DNA from: Cytophagales bacterium | GTDB taxonomy: Bacteria; Bacteroidota; Bacteroidia; Cytophagales; Cyclobacteriaceae | Direction: 5' to 3' | NCBI GenBank assembly: GCA_020402945.1 | Contig: JADBYQ010000019.1 | Coordinates: 1-62,966, forward strand | Length of the DNA: 62,966 bases | Part shown: positions 17,415 through 25,814 of the stretch, in pieces | Layout of the letters: the number at the start of each line of letters is the position of its first letter | How positions within the stretch are numbered: position 1 is the first letter of the stretch | Program-made: the position numbers and the translations under genes | Notes under the pieces: generated by a model | Told to the model about the DNA's origin: nothing | What the model saw: the letters and a program-made list of their open reading frames with translations, nothing else | Database searches by the model: none

Positions 17415-17667
17415 GGTACAAGTATTGCGTTAAAATTAAACCATTTTTGAAAACATTTCCAATTTTTTGTAATGGTAACAATTGTAGGAAGTTCATTGTT
17501 TAACAATCATGATAAAGTCAAGATCATTATTCAACAAAAATTGATGCGGAGGTAACATCATGGAAGTGAAAATCCTGAACCTAATAGTCTGGTCTCTAAA
17601 TGATACCGATACGATTTAGTTGCAAAGGTTTTACACAAGACTTTAAACAATTATTCCAGTTTGCGTT

Positions 17668-18333
17668 TCAATATTTTGAATGTCCTTTGTGTGCATTTAC
17701 CAATTTAGCTATAAAAATTGCTGGAAACAGCTGGCCAATCAATGTTTCGAAAATCACTAAGGTTCTTGCTAAGGGCCCAATGGCCGTAACATCCCCGTAA
17801 CCTGTGGTGGAAAGGGTAATAAAACTAAAGTAGGAAAGATGTGCCATTGCATCTTCAGCGATAGGCTTCCCTCCCAGCAAAAAAGAGTTCGGGTCTATTA
17901 AGTCCACTGCCATATAGAGCGCAGTCCACATTTGCGCCAGCAATAAATAGGCGGCAACACCTCCAATGATCTTGTTCGGTGTCATTCTGTTACCATCGAA
18001 GATAGTTACAACGATGACAATCAGAATAATGATCAGGTAAACCGCTGTTGCCAAAAGGTACACGACTTGAAAGGTTCGGCTAGAGAAAACCGCGAGTGCA
18101 ATAGCGAGCAAAAATAAAATAGCCGCCACCCCATATCCTACCCTGCTTAGGGTGAGTGAAAGTGTGGAAGCGGCTATCCCGATGACCATGACAAAATAAA
18201 AGCCTGTTCTGATGAAGAGTACATGAACTGTTGACCCGCCAGAAAACTGAGTGGCAATAATAACTGCCGCGACAATAACCAGCAGCCAGATGAAGCCATA
18301 TTCTTTAACCCAAAACAAATTTTTCGATGGCAT
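17668..18333 (-). CDS. two-pore-helix potassium channel (Ion_trans_2)
   Basis: 221-residue inner-membrane protein. The K+ selectivity filter is exact, TTGYGD in SFITLSTTGYGDVTAIGPLA, preceded by a pore helix (AMAHLSYFSF) and followed by the last helix (LVIFETLIGQLFPAIFIAKLV). At least four hydrophobic helices precede the pore, so the topology is larger than a bare KcsA-type subunit but has no voltage-sensor Arg ladder and no RCK domain. It probably forms a homotetramer. It stands alone, with a 253-bp gap on its 3' side in which I see nothing definite. Confidence 0.85.
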   Translation of the reverse strand: MPSKNLFWVKEYGFIWLLVIVAAVIIATQFSGGSTVHVLFIRTGFYFVMVIGIAASTLSLTLSRVGYGVAAILFLLAIALAVFSSRTFQVVYLLATAVYLIIILIVIVVTIFDGNRMTPNKIIGGVAAYLLLAQMWTALYMAVDLIDPNSFLLGGKPIAEDAMAHLSYFSFITLSTTGYGDVTAIGPLARTLVIFETLIGQLFPAIFIAKLVNAHKGHSKY

Positions 18334-18406
18334 CGATTAGGAGTAAAAAGCCTGTATACTTTATATTGTAAAATAAATCAATTTTTGAATTAAATGTTAA
18401 GACACT

Positions 18407-19438
18407 TCATTTGTTAAAAATTAGTTGCGGCAAATCTCCTACTCTCCATTTCAAAAAACCTCGCTCTTTAAAACGATAACCAACTAATAGCTTAACTGTG
18501 GCGCTTGAACTAGTAAAAACAATGTCTTCAAACCGAATATTTCTAGACTGCTGTACAAAGCTGGTACCTGCAAAGAAACGTCTGCTGTTGTACCCAATGC
18601 CCACTCTAAAATCGGCAAATGTATTCAGTGTCTGATTGTCTGTTTTTCCATTGACGCCTTGATACGAAATCCAATGTTGTGCGGGCCCTACCGAAAAAGA
18701 TGAGTTGATAAAAAACCGCTTCCCTAAAATCAGATTGTAGGAATATCCTAGGGCTACGCTTAAGGTCGTGCTAGTGATCTCCGAAAAATTTCCCTTGGCA
18801 CCAAAAATAGCTTCATAGAAAGAACCATACACCGCTGAGTCTGCCTTTAGATCAAAAAAATTGAGCGTTCCGGACAACAAGAAAGAGCCACTACTTCGCA
18901 ATTGCCGCTCAGAAAAATTATAAGACGAACGCAAGGAAAACTTACTCTTATTAAATGCATAGATACCGTTAATACCCGTATTGCCTATCCGGATATCTGG
19001 GCGCTGCGGAAAAGGCATATCTGCCGGCACGCCTCGCTTGGCATCTTCTCTATAAAAACCTCGGTACGTTTGTGTGAAAAGATCTACACCCCAATTTTTG
19101 CCCAACACATTCAATTGTAAATCATTTGCCTTTGACTCACCATACAGACTTTTCTTTTTCTCATCAATCGGCACTGCAAAAACCAACTCAAACCCGATTT
19201 CAAATACATACATCCCGAAGCCCATCCCAACTGAGTTGTTTGGGCGATAGGTTAACTTCTCGTTTCCCCCGGGTCTATTCCTGATTTCAAATGTACTGGT
19301 TCGCGTCTTGGCAATCGGCCAAATAAAAAAATGATCAGGAAATCTTTCTATATAGATGGAACGAAGCGAGTCCTTCTTTTGCGCCAGCGCGGGCAATGAG
19401 AGTAGTATTACTAATAGGTAAACTAATTGTTTCTTCAT
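18407..19438 (-). CDS. DUF4421-type outer membrane barrel protein
   Basis: 343 residues with a signal peptide (MKKQLVYLLVILLSLPALAQ). The mature part opens YIERFPDHFFIWPIAKTRTSTFEI, the recognisable start of DUF4421 proteins, then alternates aromatic-rich strands with turns (GMGFGMYVFEIGFELVFAVP, KLLVGYRFKERGFLKWRVGD). An outer-membrane barrel of unknown function is the best reading. It lies 20 bp downstream of hslU in the same direction and may share its transcript. Confidence 0.75.
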   Translation of the reverse strand: MKKQLVYLLVILLSLPALAQKKDSLRSIYIERFPDHFFIWPIAKTRTSTFEIRNRPGGNEKLTYRPNNSVGMGFGMYVFEIGFELVFAVPIDEKKKSLYGESKANDLQLNVLGKNWGVDLFTQTYRGFYREDAKRGVPADMPFPQRPDIRIGNTGINGIYAFNKSKFSLRSSYNFSERQLRSSGSFLLSGTLNFFDLKADSAVYGSFYEAIFGAKGNFSEITSTTLSVALGYSYNLILGKRFFINSSFSVGPAQHWISYQGVNGKTDNQTLNTFADFRVGIGYNSRRFFAGTSFVQQSRNIRFEDIVFTSSSATVKLLVGYRFKERGFLKWRVGDLPQLIFNK

Positions 19439-19458
19439 TGTTAATCGAAGAAAACAAG

Positions 19459-20853
19459 TTACAAAATATACTCACTCAAGTCTTTATTTTTGATCAATCC
19501 ACTTAGTTTTTGTTTCACCATTTCTCTGGTCACGACAATTTCTGCAGGTGGTTTTATTTTATCCGGTACATCGAACAAGAACTCATTCAAGAGTTTACTC
19601 ATCACTGTTTGCAATCTGCGCGCGCCAATGTTTTCGATTTCGGCATTAACGTCAAATGCAGTTTGTGCTATCTCATCAATGGCTTCCTCGTCAAAAGTGA
19701 CAGTGATTCCTTCGGTAGAGAAAAGTGCTTCGTATTGTTTTGTCAATGCGTTCTTTGGTTCCGTTAATATTCGAATGAAATCGCTTTTGTTCAAACTATT
19801 CAGTTCTACACGGATGGGGAATCGTCCTTGCAGTTCGGGTATCAAATCAGAAGGTTTTGAAATGTGAAATGCACCGGCTGCAATAAATAACACATGATCC
19901 GTCTTAATCACACCGTATTTTGTATTCACGGTACTTCCCTCCACGATAGGCAAAAGATCGCGTTGCACCCCTTCCCTACTTACATCCGGGCCACTGCCTC
20001 CCTTACGACCACCGCCCGAGGCGATCTTGTCAATCTCATCGATGAATATAATCCCAGCATTTTCGGCTTTTCGAATGGCTTCTTCTTTCACTTCATCCAT
20101 GTCGATTAGTTTAGAAGCTTCTTCTTCAAATAAAATCTTGCGTGCCTCAGAAACGGTGACCTTTCTCTTTCTTGCTCTTTTGGGCATCATGCCATTAATC
20201 ATTTCCTGTATATTCATCATTGATGCCTCATCCATCATGCCTGCACCTATCATGCCCACTCCCGATGCACCGCTTTGCTTGATATCAATTTCTATTTTAC
20301 GATCCTCTAATTCTCCGTTCTTAATTTTCTCGCGAAACAAATTACGGGTGCGTTCATTGAGTTCGACATCCGATGAAGGAACTTCTTCGGTATCACCATT
20401 AGGCATTTGAAAGCCTGCCGACTTTCGCATGGGCGGAATAAGTGCATCTAAAATTATCTCTTCCACAGTAGCCGCGGCTTTTTCTTTTACTTCTTCCTTC
20501 TTTCGCGTCTTTACCATGTTCACAGACTGCTCTACTAAATCGCGCACCATGCTTTCTACATCGCGACCCACATATCCTACTTCGGTAAATTTCGATGCCT
20601 CCACTTTTACAAAGGGGGCGTCTGCTATTTTTGCTAACCTACGAGCAATTTCCGTTTTGCCCACTCCGGTAGCTCCAATCATCAAGATATTATTGGGGAT
20701 AATATCATCTTTGATATCAGATTTCACATTCATCCGCCTCCAGCGATTACGTAGCGCGATGGCTACGTTTCGTTTGGCGTCATGCTGGCCAATAATATAC
20801 TTGTCTAATTCCTTAACAATCTCCTGCGGGGTCAATCCTCCAATTTTTTCCAT
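19459..20853 (-). CDS. hslU: HslU, ATPase subunit of the HslUV protease
   Basis: 464 residues, normal for HslU. It opens LTPQEIVKELDKYIIGQ, then Walker A GATGVGKTEIARRL (about residues 58-71) with the HslU block DAPFVKVEASKFTEVGYVGR (pore loop GYVG). An intermediate I-domain has a Met/Gly-rich stretch (about 200-235), then Walker B GIIFIDEIDKIA, sensor ELQGRFPIRVEL and the C-terminal tail ending LSEYIL that docks into HslV. HslU unfolds proteins and feeds them to the HslV peptidase. hslV is not in this window, so the usual hslV-hslU pairing is not kept locally. Confidence 0.96.
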   Translation of the reverse strand: MEKIGGLTPQEIVKELDKYIIGQHDAKRNVAIALRNRWRRMNVKSDIKDDIIPNNILMIGATGVGKTEIARRLAKIADAPFVKVEASKFTEVGYVGRDVESMVRDLVEQSVNMVKTRKKEEVKEKAAATVEEIILDALIPPMRKSAGFQMPNGDTEEVPSSDVELNERTRNLFREKIKNGELEDRKIEIDIKQSGASGVGMIGAGMMDEASMMNIQEMINGMMPKRARKRKVTVSEARKILFEEEASKLIDMDEVKEEAIRKAENAGIIFIDEIDKIASGGGRKGGSGPDVSREGVQRDLLPIVEGSTVNTKYGVIKTDHVLFIAAGAFHISKPSDLIPELQGRFPIRVELNSLNKSDFIRILTEPKNALTKQYEALFSTEGITVTFDEEAIDEIAQTAFDVNAEIENIGARRLQTVMSKLLNEFLFDVPDKIKPPAEIVVTREMVKQKLSGLIKNKDLSEYIL

Positions 20854-20875
20854 TTTTCTAATTGCTGATAAGTTG

Positions 20876-20883
20876 TAAAGGTA
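20876..20883 (-). promoter_or_regulatory. possible -7 element TACCTTTA before hslU
   Basis: TACCTTTA matches seven of the eight -7 consensus columns (TAnnTTTG) and lies 22 nt before the hslU ATG, a spacing like other leaders here. The position 19 nt upstream reads TTT instead of TTG. Weak candidate. Confidence 0.3.
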
Positions 20884-21017
20884 TAATGTCTCGTGTTAAT
20901 GGAAAAATTTATTCGAGCTTGATTTACAAGGGCTATAACCATTAAATTTCATGCCTTAGTATCATTCGGATAGAAAATGGTATAGATTAAGGACCAGCAA
21001 AATATCTGTATCTGAAT

Positions 21018-21055
21018 TAGTACAAATATGACATTCAAATGATTGATTTGTACTA
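21018..21055. repeat. 10-bp perfect inverted repeat TAGTACAAAT / ATTTGTACTA
   Basis: Two perfect 10-bp arms separated by 18 bp lie in the 288-bp gap between hslU and the AAA/DUF4143 gene, about 90 bp before the latter's ATG. The gap is AT-rich. Wide-spaced arms suggest a regulator binding site or the remains of an element end; nothing else in the gap was recognised. Confidence 0.7.
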
Positions 21056-21141
21056 CATAATAGCGCTTTTTACTTATAAAAGGCTATTTTTACAGAAATC
21101 TAAAATATTTCCATCAAGTAAGTAATTTTTGCCAATGTAAA

Positions 21142-22311
21142 ATGATATCCCGAAACGCTGAAAAATGGTTACGCCTATTGGCAAAAGAGTTTCGCTCTGT
21201 GGCAGTAGTAGGCCCACGCCAAAGCGGCAAAACTACGATGGCTAAAAATGTATTTCCTAAGAAGCCTTATGTATCATTAGAAGACCCAGACGAGCGCCTA
21301 CAAGTAGAAAATGACCCCCGTGCTTTCTTGGCTCGGTTCAAAGATGGAGCTATCATAGACGAGGCGCAACGTGTACCTTCTTTGTTTAGTTACTTACAAA
21401 AGATCTTAGATAGCACAAAAAAAGATGGCCTATTCATACTAACTGGCAGCAATAATTTTTTATTGCAAGAGTCCATATCACAAACACTCGCAGGTCGCAT
21501 TGGCTATATCGACCTATTGCCTTTTTGTTACAGCGAGTTGGAGAAATTAAATTTAAAAAATATTCCCACCAATCAATTGCTGTGGAGAGGTTGCTACCCA
21601 GAAATCTACGACCGCAACCGCAATCCTTCCATGTGGTATCCTGCCTACATCCGCACGTATGTGGAGCGCGATGTGCGGCAATTGAAAAATATTACGGACA
21701 CGATTGCATTCACACGTTTTTTGAAATTGTGCGCAGGGCGAATAGGGCAGCAGCTAAATACAGCCTCGCTGGCCAATGAGTGTGGAATAGATGTGCGTAC
21801 AGTAAATAATTGGTTGAGCATTTTAGAAAGTAGCTACGTTGTCTTTTTCCTGAAACCCCATCATAAAAACTTTAATAAGCGATTGGTGAAAACGCCCAAA
21901 CTCTATTTTTACGATACAGGCTTAGCTTGCTCTCTATTGGGCATCAAAAACGAAAACGAAGTAGTGAACTCACACTTTCGTGGGGCATTGTTTGAAAATC
22001 ATGTAATTGCAGAATGTTTTAAGAATAAATTCAACTCAGGTAGCCAAGTGAATTATTATTATTGGAGAGACAACAAAGGGGTTGAAATCGATTTGTTGAT
22101 AGAGAGTGGAAAGAAACTATTGCCGGTAGAAATAAAATCAGCACAAACCTACCGAGAAGATTTTCTGACCAACATGCACAAGTGGAACGACTATGCAGGG
22201 CAAAAAGGAGGGCTACTTTTATATGATGGTCCACAAAGCTTTACGCGCAGCGATAGAATATCGGTGGCAAATTGGAGAGAGATTGGTTCGCTGAAACGCT
22301 TAACGAAATAG
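21142..22311 (+). CDS. AAA ATPase with DUF4143 domain
   Basis: 389 residues. N-terminal AAA_14 domain: Walker A VVGPRQSGKTTMAK (about residues 24-37), Walker B DGAIIDEAQRVP and sensor-like FILTGSNNFLL. The middle region holds the winged-helix-like NECGIDVRTVNNWLSILESS. The C-terminal DUF4143 part carries GVEIDLLIESGKKLLPVEIK, a D-(x)n-ExK arrangement like the PD-(D/E)XK nuclease core. Such genes are frequent, strain-variable and poorly characterised; a DNA-linked or toxin-related role has been suggested but not shown. It is convergent with vapC (10 bp between stops), so AAA and VapBC form one accessory patch between hslU and lon. Confidence 0.88.
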   Translation: MISRNAEKWLRLLAKEFRSVAVVGPRQSGKTTMAKNVFPKKPYVSLEDPDERLQVENDPRAFLARFKDGAIIDEAQRVPSLFSYLQKILDSTKKDGLFILTGSNNFLLQESISQTLAGRIGYIDLLPFCYSELEKLNLKNIPTNQLLWRGCYPEIYDRNRNPSMWYPAYIRTYVERDVRQLKNITDTIAFTRFLKLCAGRIGQQLNTASLANECGIDVRTVNNWLSILESSYVVFFLKPHHKNFNKRLVKTPKLYFYDTGLACSLLGIKNENEVVNSHFRGALFENHVIAECFKNKFNSGSQVNYYYWRDNKGVEIDLLIESGKKLLPVEIKSAQTYREDFLTNMHKWNDYAGQKGGLLLYDGPQSFTRSDRISVANWREIGSLKRLTK

Positions 22312-22321
22312 ATAGAATCTG

Positions 22322-22732
22322 TTATATAAAAACATTTGTCAAGTACTTGTTCCGAATATCGCGATAGACATAAAAATCCGAATCGATGCTGGCAATCTTT
22401 GTAATTCCTTTAGCCTCCGAAGCTACAATCAATGTCGCATCCGCGAGATCCATGGGTACATCGGTAAATTTTTCACTGAGTTCAATCATTCGGATCAAGT
22501 GGTAAAATTCCAAATCAAAAATTTGAAGACCTCCGCGGTTAATCCATTTTAGAAAATTGATTTGGGTTTTCGTGCTAAAATCAAGCATGTGCGAAACTTC
22601 CGCAATCACGGGCCATGTGGTAATCAAAAATCCTTGGCTTTGTTTAAGAAAACATACGGCTCGCGTGTGGTAGCTATCGCTCTTGTCAAATAACGCGATG
22701 AGAGGACCCGCGTCAACGAGCGTACTTTGCAT
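22322..22732 (-). CDS. vapC: VapC-type PIN-domain ribonuclease toxin
   Basis: 136-residue PIN protein. The acidic site residues are placed as expected: LVDAGPLIALFDKSD (first Asp, residue 7), TTWPVIAEVSHML (Glu), PMDLADATLIVASE (third Asp) and IASIDSDFYVYR (last Asp). VapC toxins cleave specific tRNA or rRNA sites when released from antitoxin. Its ATG lies inside the antitoxin gene (20-bp overlap), the usual order and coupling of antitoxin then toxin. Confidence 0.88.
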   Translation of the reverse strand: MQSTLVDAGPLIALFDKSDSYHTRAVCFLKQSQGFLITTWPVIAEVSHMLDFSTKTQINFLKWINRGGLQIFDLEFYHLIRMIELSEKFTDVPMDLADATLIVASEAKGITKIASIDSDFYVYRDIRNKYLTNVFI

Positions 22733-22961
22733 GCAGCTTTTTTTTCAATTTTTTCTTGTAGGAAACAGAGCCATCTGTGGTACCGCTCCCTTCTTGCCCA
22801 AATAGATCAGCTCCTGCCTCGAAAGCACTTCGAGTCTTTTTCCTCTGGGCGATGTAAGCAGCTATTGCCTCTTTTACCACCATGGACTTAGAAACGCCTT
22901 CGTCATGGCAATATCGTGCAAGCTCTTTTTCTGCATCATCTGAAAGCCTGACGTTTAGCAT
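22713..22961 (-). CDS. vapB: ribbon-helix-helix (CopG-type) antitoxin
   Basis: 82 residues. The N-terminus MLNVRLSDDAEKELARYCHD followed by SKSMVVKEAIAAYI is a ribbon-helix-helix DNA-binding fold; the C-terminal half is Lys/Arg-rich (QRKKTRSAF, KKKLKKKLHAKYAR) and should wrap the toxin. It overlaps vapC by 20 bp. A perfect 22-bp palindrome covering its promoter -7 box starts 12 bp before its ATG and is the likely autoregulatory operator. Confidence 0.88.
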   Translation of the reverse strand: MLNVRLSDDAEKELARYCHDEGVSKSMVVKEAIAAYIAQRKKTRSAFEAGADLFGQEGSGTTDGSVSYKKKLKKKLHAKYAR

Positions 22962-22972
22962 ATAAATTCAAT

Positions 22973-22994
22973 TTGTAATACAAATGTATTACAA
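22973..22994. promoter_or_regulatory. 22-bp palindromic operator for vapBC
   Basis: TTGTAATACA and TGTATTACAA form perfect 10-bp arms around a 2-bp centre. It begins 12 bp upstream of the vapB ATG and its centre coincides with the -7 element TACATTTG, so a bound VapB/VapBC complex would block the promoter. Confidence 0.85.
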
Positions 22995-23010
22995 TACAGA
23001 TAAAATGCAA
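22981..23010 (-). promoter_or_regulatory. vapBC promoter: TTG, 19-nt spacer, TACATTTG
   Basis: On the minus strand, TTG (23010-23008), a spacer of exactly 19 nt and TACATTTG (22988-22981) reproduce the Bacteroidota primary sigma-factor consensus. Transcription would begin roughly a dozen bases before the vapB ATG. This is the best-formed promoter in the window. Confidence 0.75.
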
Positions 23011-23217
23011 TGTTTGGCGAAATTTATTTTTAAGGTCTTAGATACCTCAAAAATCAAAACTTGAAATTGTCTCGCACATTGACATAGGAAAGAGCCAAAC
23101 TGTTGGTTTGTCTTTTACCAATCCTGAAACAGTCACTGATCTTACCTGACTTTAGACACTAAATGTCAAGATTACAAAAGAGAACGTTACAGCAAAGTGT
23201 TTGAACACAAAAACTGA

Positions 23218-25674
23218 TTAAGGTGCTTTTTGATTTTCAAGTATAAAAGTCATTGGCTTCTCTACTTTATCTTTCAAAAGTGCAATCTTCAAAACTTCAT
23301 CTACTGAATCTACATAATGAAAGGTCAATCCTTTGATGTAGTGTTTTTCAAGTTCAGAGATATCGCGTTTGTTTTTCGTGCTAAGAACAATCTCCTTGAT
23401 GCCGCTTCGCTTGGCAGCCAGGATTTTTTCTTTGATTCCACCCACAGGCAACACTTTTCCGCGCAGGGTAATCTCGCCAGTCATTGCCAGATTAGATTTC
23501 ACTTTGCGCTGTGTAAAAATAGAAGCCAACGAAGTAAGCATGGTGATACCTGCCGATGGACCATCTTTTGGCACAGCACCGGCTGGCACGTGAATATGTA
23601 AATCGTACTGCTGAAATACCCGATGATCAATTCCTAATGACTCTGCGTTTGACTTTAAATAAGAAAGTGCAGCCATTGCTGACTCTTTCATCACATCCCC
23701 TAACTGGCCAGATATTGTTAGGGCTCCCTTTCCTCTACTCAAGCTGGATTCAATAAACAAAATATCGCCTCCTACTTGCGTCCAGGCTAAACCGGTCACT
23801 ACTCCTGCAATATCATTGCCTTGATACAGCTCCTCATCAAAAATCTCAACGCCAAGCACTTTTACCACATAGGCAGATGTAATCTCCTTTTCAAAAACTT
23901 CTTCCATCGCCTTGGACTTGGCAATGCTCCGAACCACTGATCCAATCTTACGCTCTAAACTCCTAACGCCCGACTCGCGTGTATAGCTTTCAATTACTTT
24001 CAATAAAGCTTCCTTTTCAAATTTCGCTTCACTTACTCCAAGCCCATGTTCTTTCAATTGCTTGGGTACTAAATGTCTTATGGCTATCTGCAATTTCTCT
24101 TCAACAGTATAGCCTGTCAACTCAATAATCTCCATACGATCGCGCAAAGCGGGATGAATCGTATCGAGCGAGTTAGCCGTTGCAATAAAAAGTACTTTTG
24201 ACAAATCGTATTCAACCTCCAAATAATTATCTCCGAATGCGTTGTTCTGCTCGGGATCTAACACCTCTAACAATGCGGATGAAGGATCACCTCGAAATTC
24301 AGAACGGACTTTATCAATTTCATCTAATACAAAAACCGGGTTAGACGATTTTGCTTTCTTTAAGTTAGCCAATACTTTTCCCGGCATAGCACCAATATAC
24401 GTTTTGCGATGCCCTCGAATTTCCGCCTCATCGTGAACACCGCCTAGCGACATGCGGATGTAGTTTCTTCCGAGTGCTTTGGCTATTGATTTTCCAAGCG
24501 ATGTTTTACCAACACCAGGCGGGCCATACAAACAAAGAATGGGACCCTTCATGTTTTGTTTCAACTTCAAAACAGCCAAGTACTCGAGAATGCGGTTCTT
24601 TACTTTTTCTAATCCAAAATGATCTTTGTCTAAAATTTTCTTTGCATTCTTTAAATCAAAATTATCGGTCGTGTAGTCCTCCCACGGCATATCAAGCATA
24701 AACTCGGTATACGTCATCGCAATAGGAAAATCGGGAGCTTGTGGGTTTGTGCGTTGCAGTTTATCAAGCTCTTTTGCAAAGTGCTCAGCAGCTGCCTTCG
24801 GCCATTTTTTTTCAGCACCGCGCTTGCGTAATTTTTCAATCTCCTTATCAGGCCCATCAAAACCCAATTCATCTTGCAGTACCTTTATCTGCTGACGCAA
24901 AAAATAATCGCGTTGCTGTTGGTCAATATCGGTGTGAACTTTCTTTTGAATCTCATGCTTGATCTCCAGCATCTGGATTTCCTTTAGCATGTGCTGCAAC
25001 AAAAGTGTAGCGCGTTCAATGAGATTGTTTGTCTCAAGGATTTTCTGCTTGTCTGTAACGTCAACATTCAAATTAGACGCTAAGAAGTGAACGAGAAAGG
25101 CCATGCTCTGCATGTTATCTAACGCAATCTGAGCTTCCTGCGGTATTTCGGGATTGAGTTTTAGAATTTTCGAGGCTGCATCCTTCAATGATTGAATCAA
25201 TGCCTTCACCTCTTTGCTTTCCAAATCCAGCTTCATCTCTTGCTGCAAATCAATTTTTGCTGTAAGAAACGGCTCCTCTTGCACATATTCTTTAATCGCA
25301 AAGCGGTTCTTTCCTTGAATGATAATGGTGGTATTTCCATCAGGCAACACAAGCATTTTGATGATGCGCGCCACAGTGCCGAACCGATAAAGATCTTCAA
25401 TACCCGGCTCCTCTGCTAGCTTATTCTTTTGAGCAATAACACCAATGATGCGATTGCCTTGGTAAGCCTTTTTAATAAGCCGAATCGATTTTTGCCGGGT
25501 AACGGTGATGGGAATAACAACTCCCGGAAACAAAACGGTGTTTTTAATAGGAAGAATAGAAAGCTCCTCAGGAAGGTCTTCCGGTTTGATATCCATTTCC
25601 TGCTCAGGATTGATTAATTGAATCAACTCCTCGGAATCTTCCTGTGCCTGATGTGATGCTAAATTTCTAAACAT
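23218..25674 (-). CDS. lon: Lon ATP-dependent protease
   Basis: 818 residues. The N-terminal substrate-binding domain starts near [23 protein letters not shown] sequence ([14 protein letters not shown]). AAA+ domain: Walker [16 protein letters not shown], Walker [13 protein letters not shown], and arginine-finger region [13 protein letters not shown]. The C-terminal protease domain has Ser707 in [11 protein letters not shown] and the catalytic Lys near residue 750 in [15 protein letters not shown], the 43-residue spacing seen in E. coli Lon. It degrades misfolded proteins and, in other bacteria, many antitoxins. The vapBC operon lies just downstream in the same direction after a 256-bp gap in which I see no clear signal besides the vapBC promoter. 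Confidence 0.97.
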   Translation of the reverse strand: MFRNLASHQAQEDSEELIQLINPEQEMDIKPEDLPEELSILPIKNTVLFPGVVIPITVTRQKSIRLIKKAYQGNRIIGVIAQKNKLAEEPGIEDLYRFGTVARIIKMLVLPDGNTTIIIQGKNRFAIKEYVQEEPFLTAKIDLQQEMKLDLESKEVKALIQSLKDAASKILKLNPEIPQEAQIALDNMQSMAFLVHFLASNLNVDVTDKQKILETNNLIERATLLLQHMLKEIQMLEIKHEIQKKVHTDIDQQQRDYFLRQQIKVLQDELGFDGPDKEIEKLRKRGAEKKWPKAAAEHFAKELDKLQRTNPQAPDFPIAMTYTEFMLDMPWEDYTTDNFDLKNAKKILDKDHFGLEKVKNRILEYLAVLKLKQNMKGPILCLYGPPGVGKTSLGKSIAKALGRNYIRMSLGGVHDEAEIRGHRKTYIGAMPGKVLANLKKAKSSNPVFVLDEIDKVRSEFRGDPSSALLEVLDPEQNNAFGDNYLEVEYDLSKVLFIATANSLDTIHPALRDRMEIIELTGYTVEEKLQIAIRHLVPKQLKEHGLGVSEAKFEKEALLKVIESYTRESGVRSLERKIGSVVRSIAKSKAMEEVFEKEITSAYVVKVLGVEIFDEELYQGNDIAGVVTGLAWTQVGGDILFIESSLSRGKGALTISGQLGDVMKESAMAALSYLKSNAESLGIDHRVFQQYDLHIHVPAGAVPKDGPSAGITMLTSLASIFTQRKVKSNLAMTGEITLRGKVLPVGGIKEKILAAKRSGIKEIVLSTKNKRDISELEKHYIKGLTFHYVDSVDEVLKIALLKDKVEKPMTFILENQKAP

Positions 25675-25814
25675 AGATTCAATGCCAATATGACATAAAA
25701 AACGACCGCCTGCAACTAAAAGTCAAAGTCGCCATAATAGACAATACCTGTGCCATCGTTTTGGTAATGTGTTAAAATTAACCCAATTTTCGAGGGTGTC
25801 AGAACGAACTTTTC

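Noticed and set aside
17600-17800. 66-codon plus-strand frame in the gap next to the K+ channel
   Set aside because: More than half overlaps the channel gene in antisense; the rest has no recognisable features.
19490-20878. Several plus-strand open frames opposite hslU
   Set aside because: Ser/Phe-rich translations typical of antisense shadows; HslU is unambiguous.
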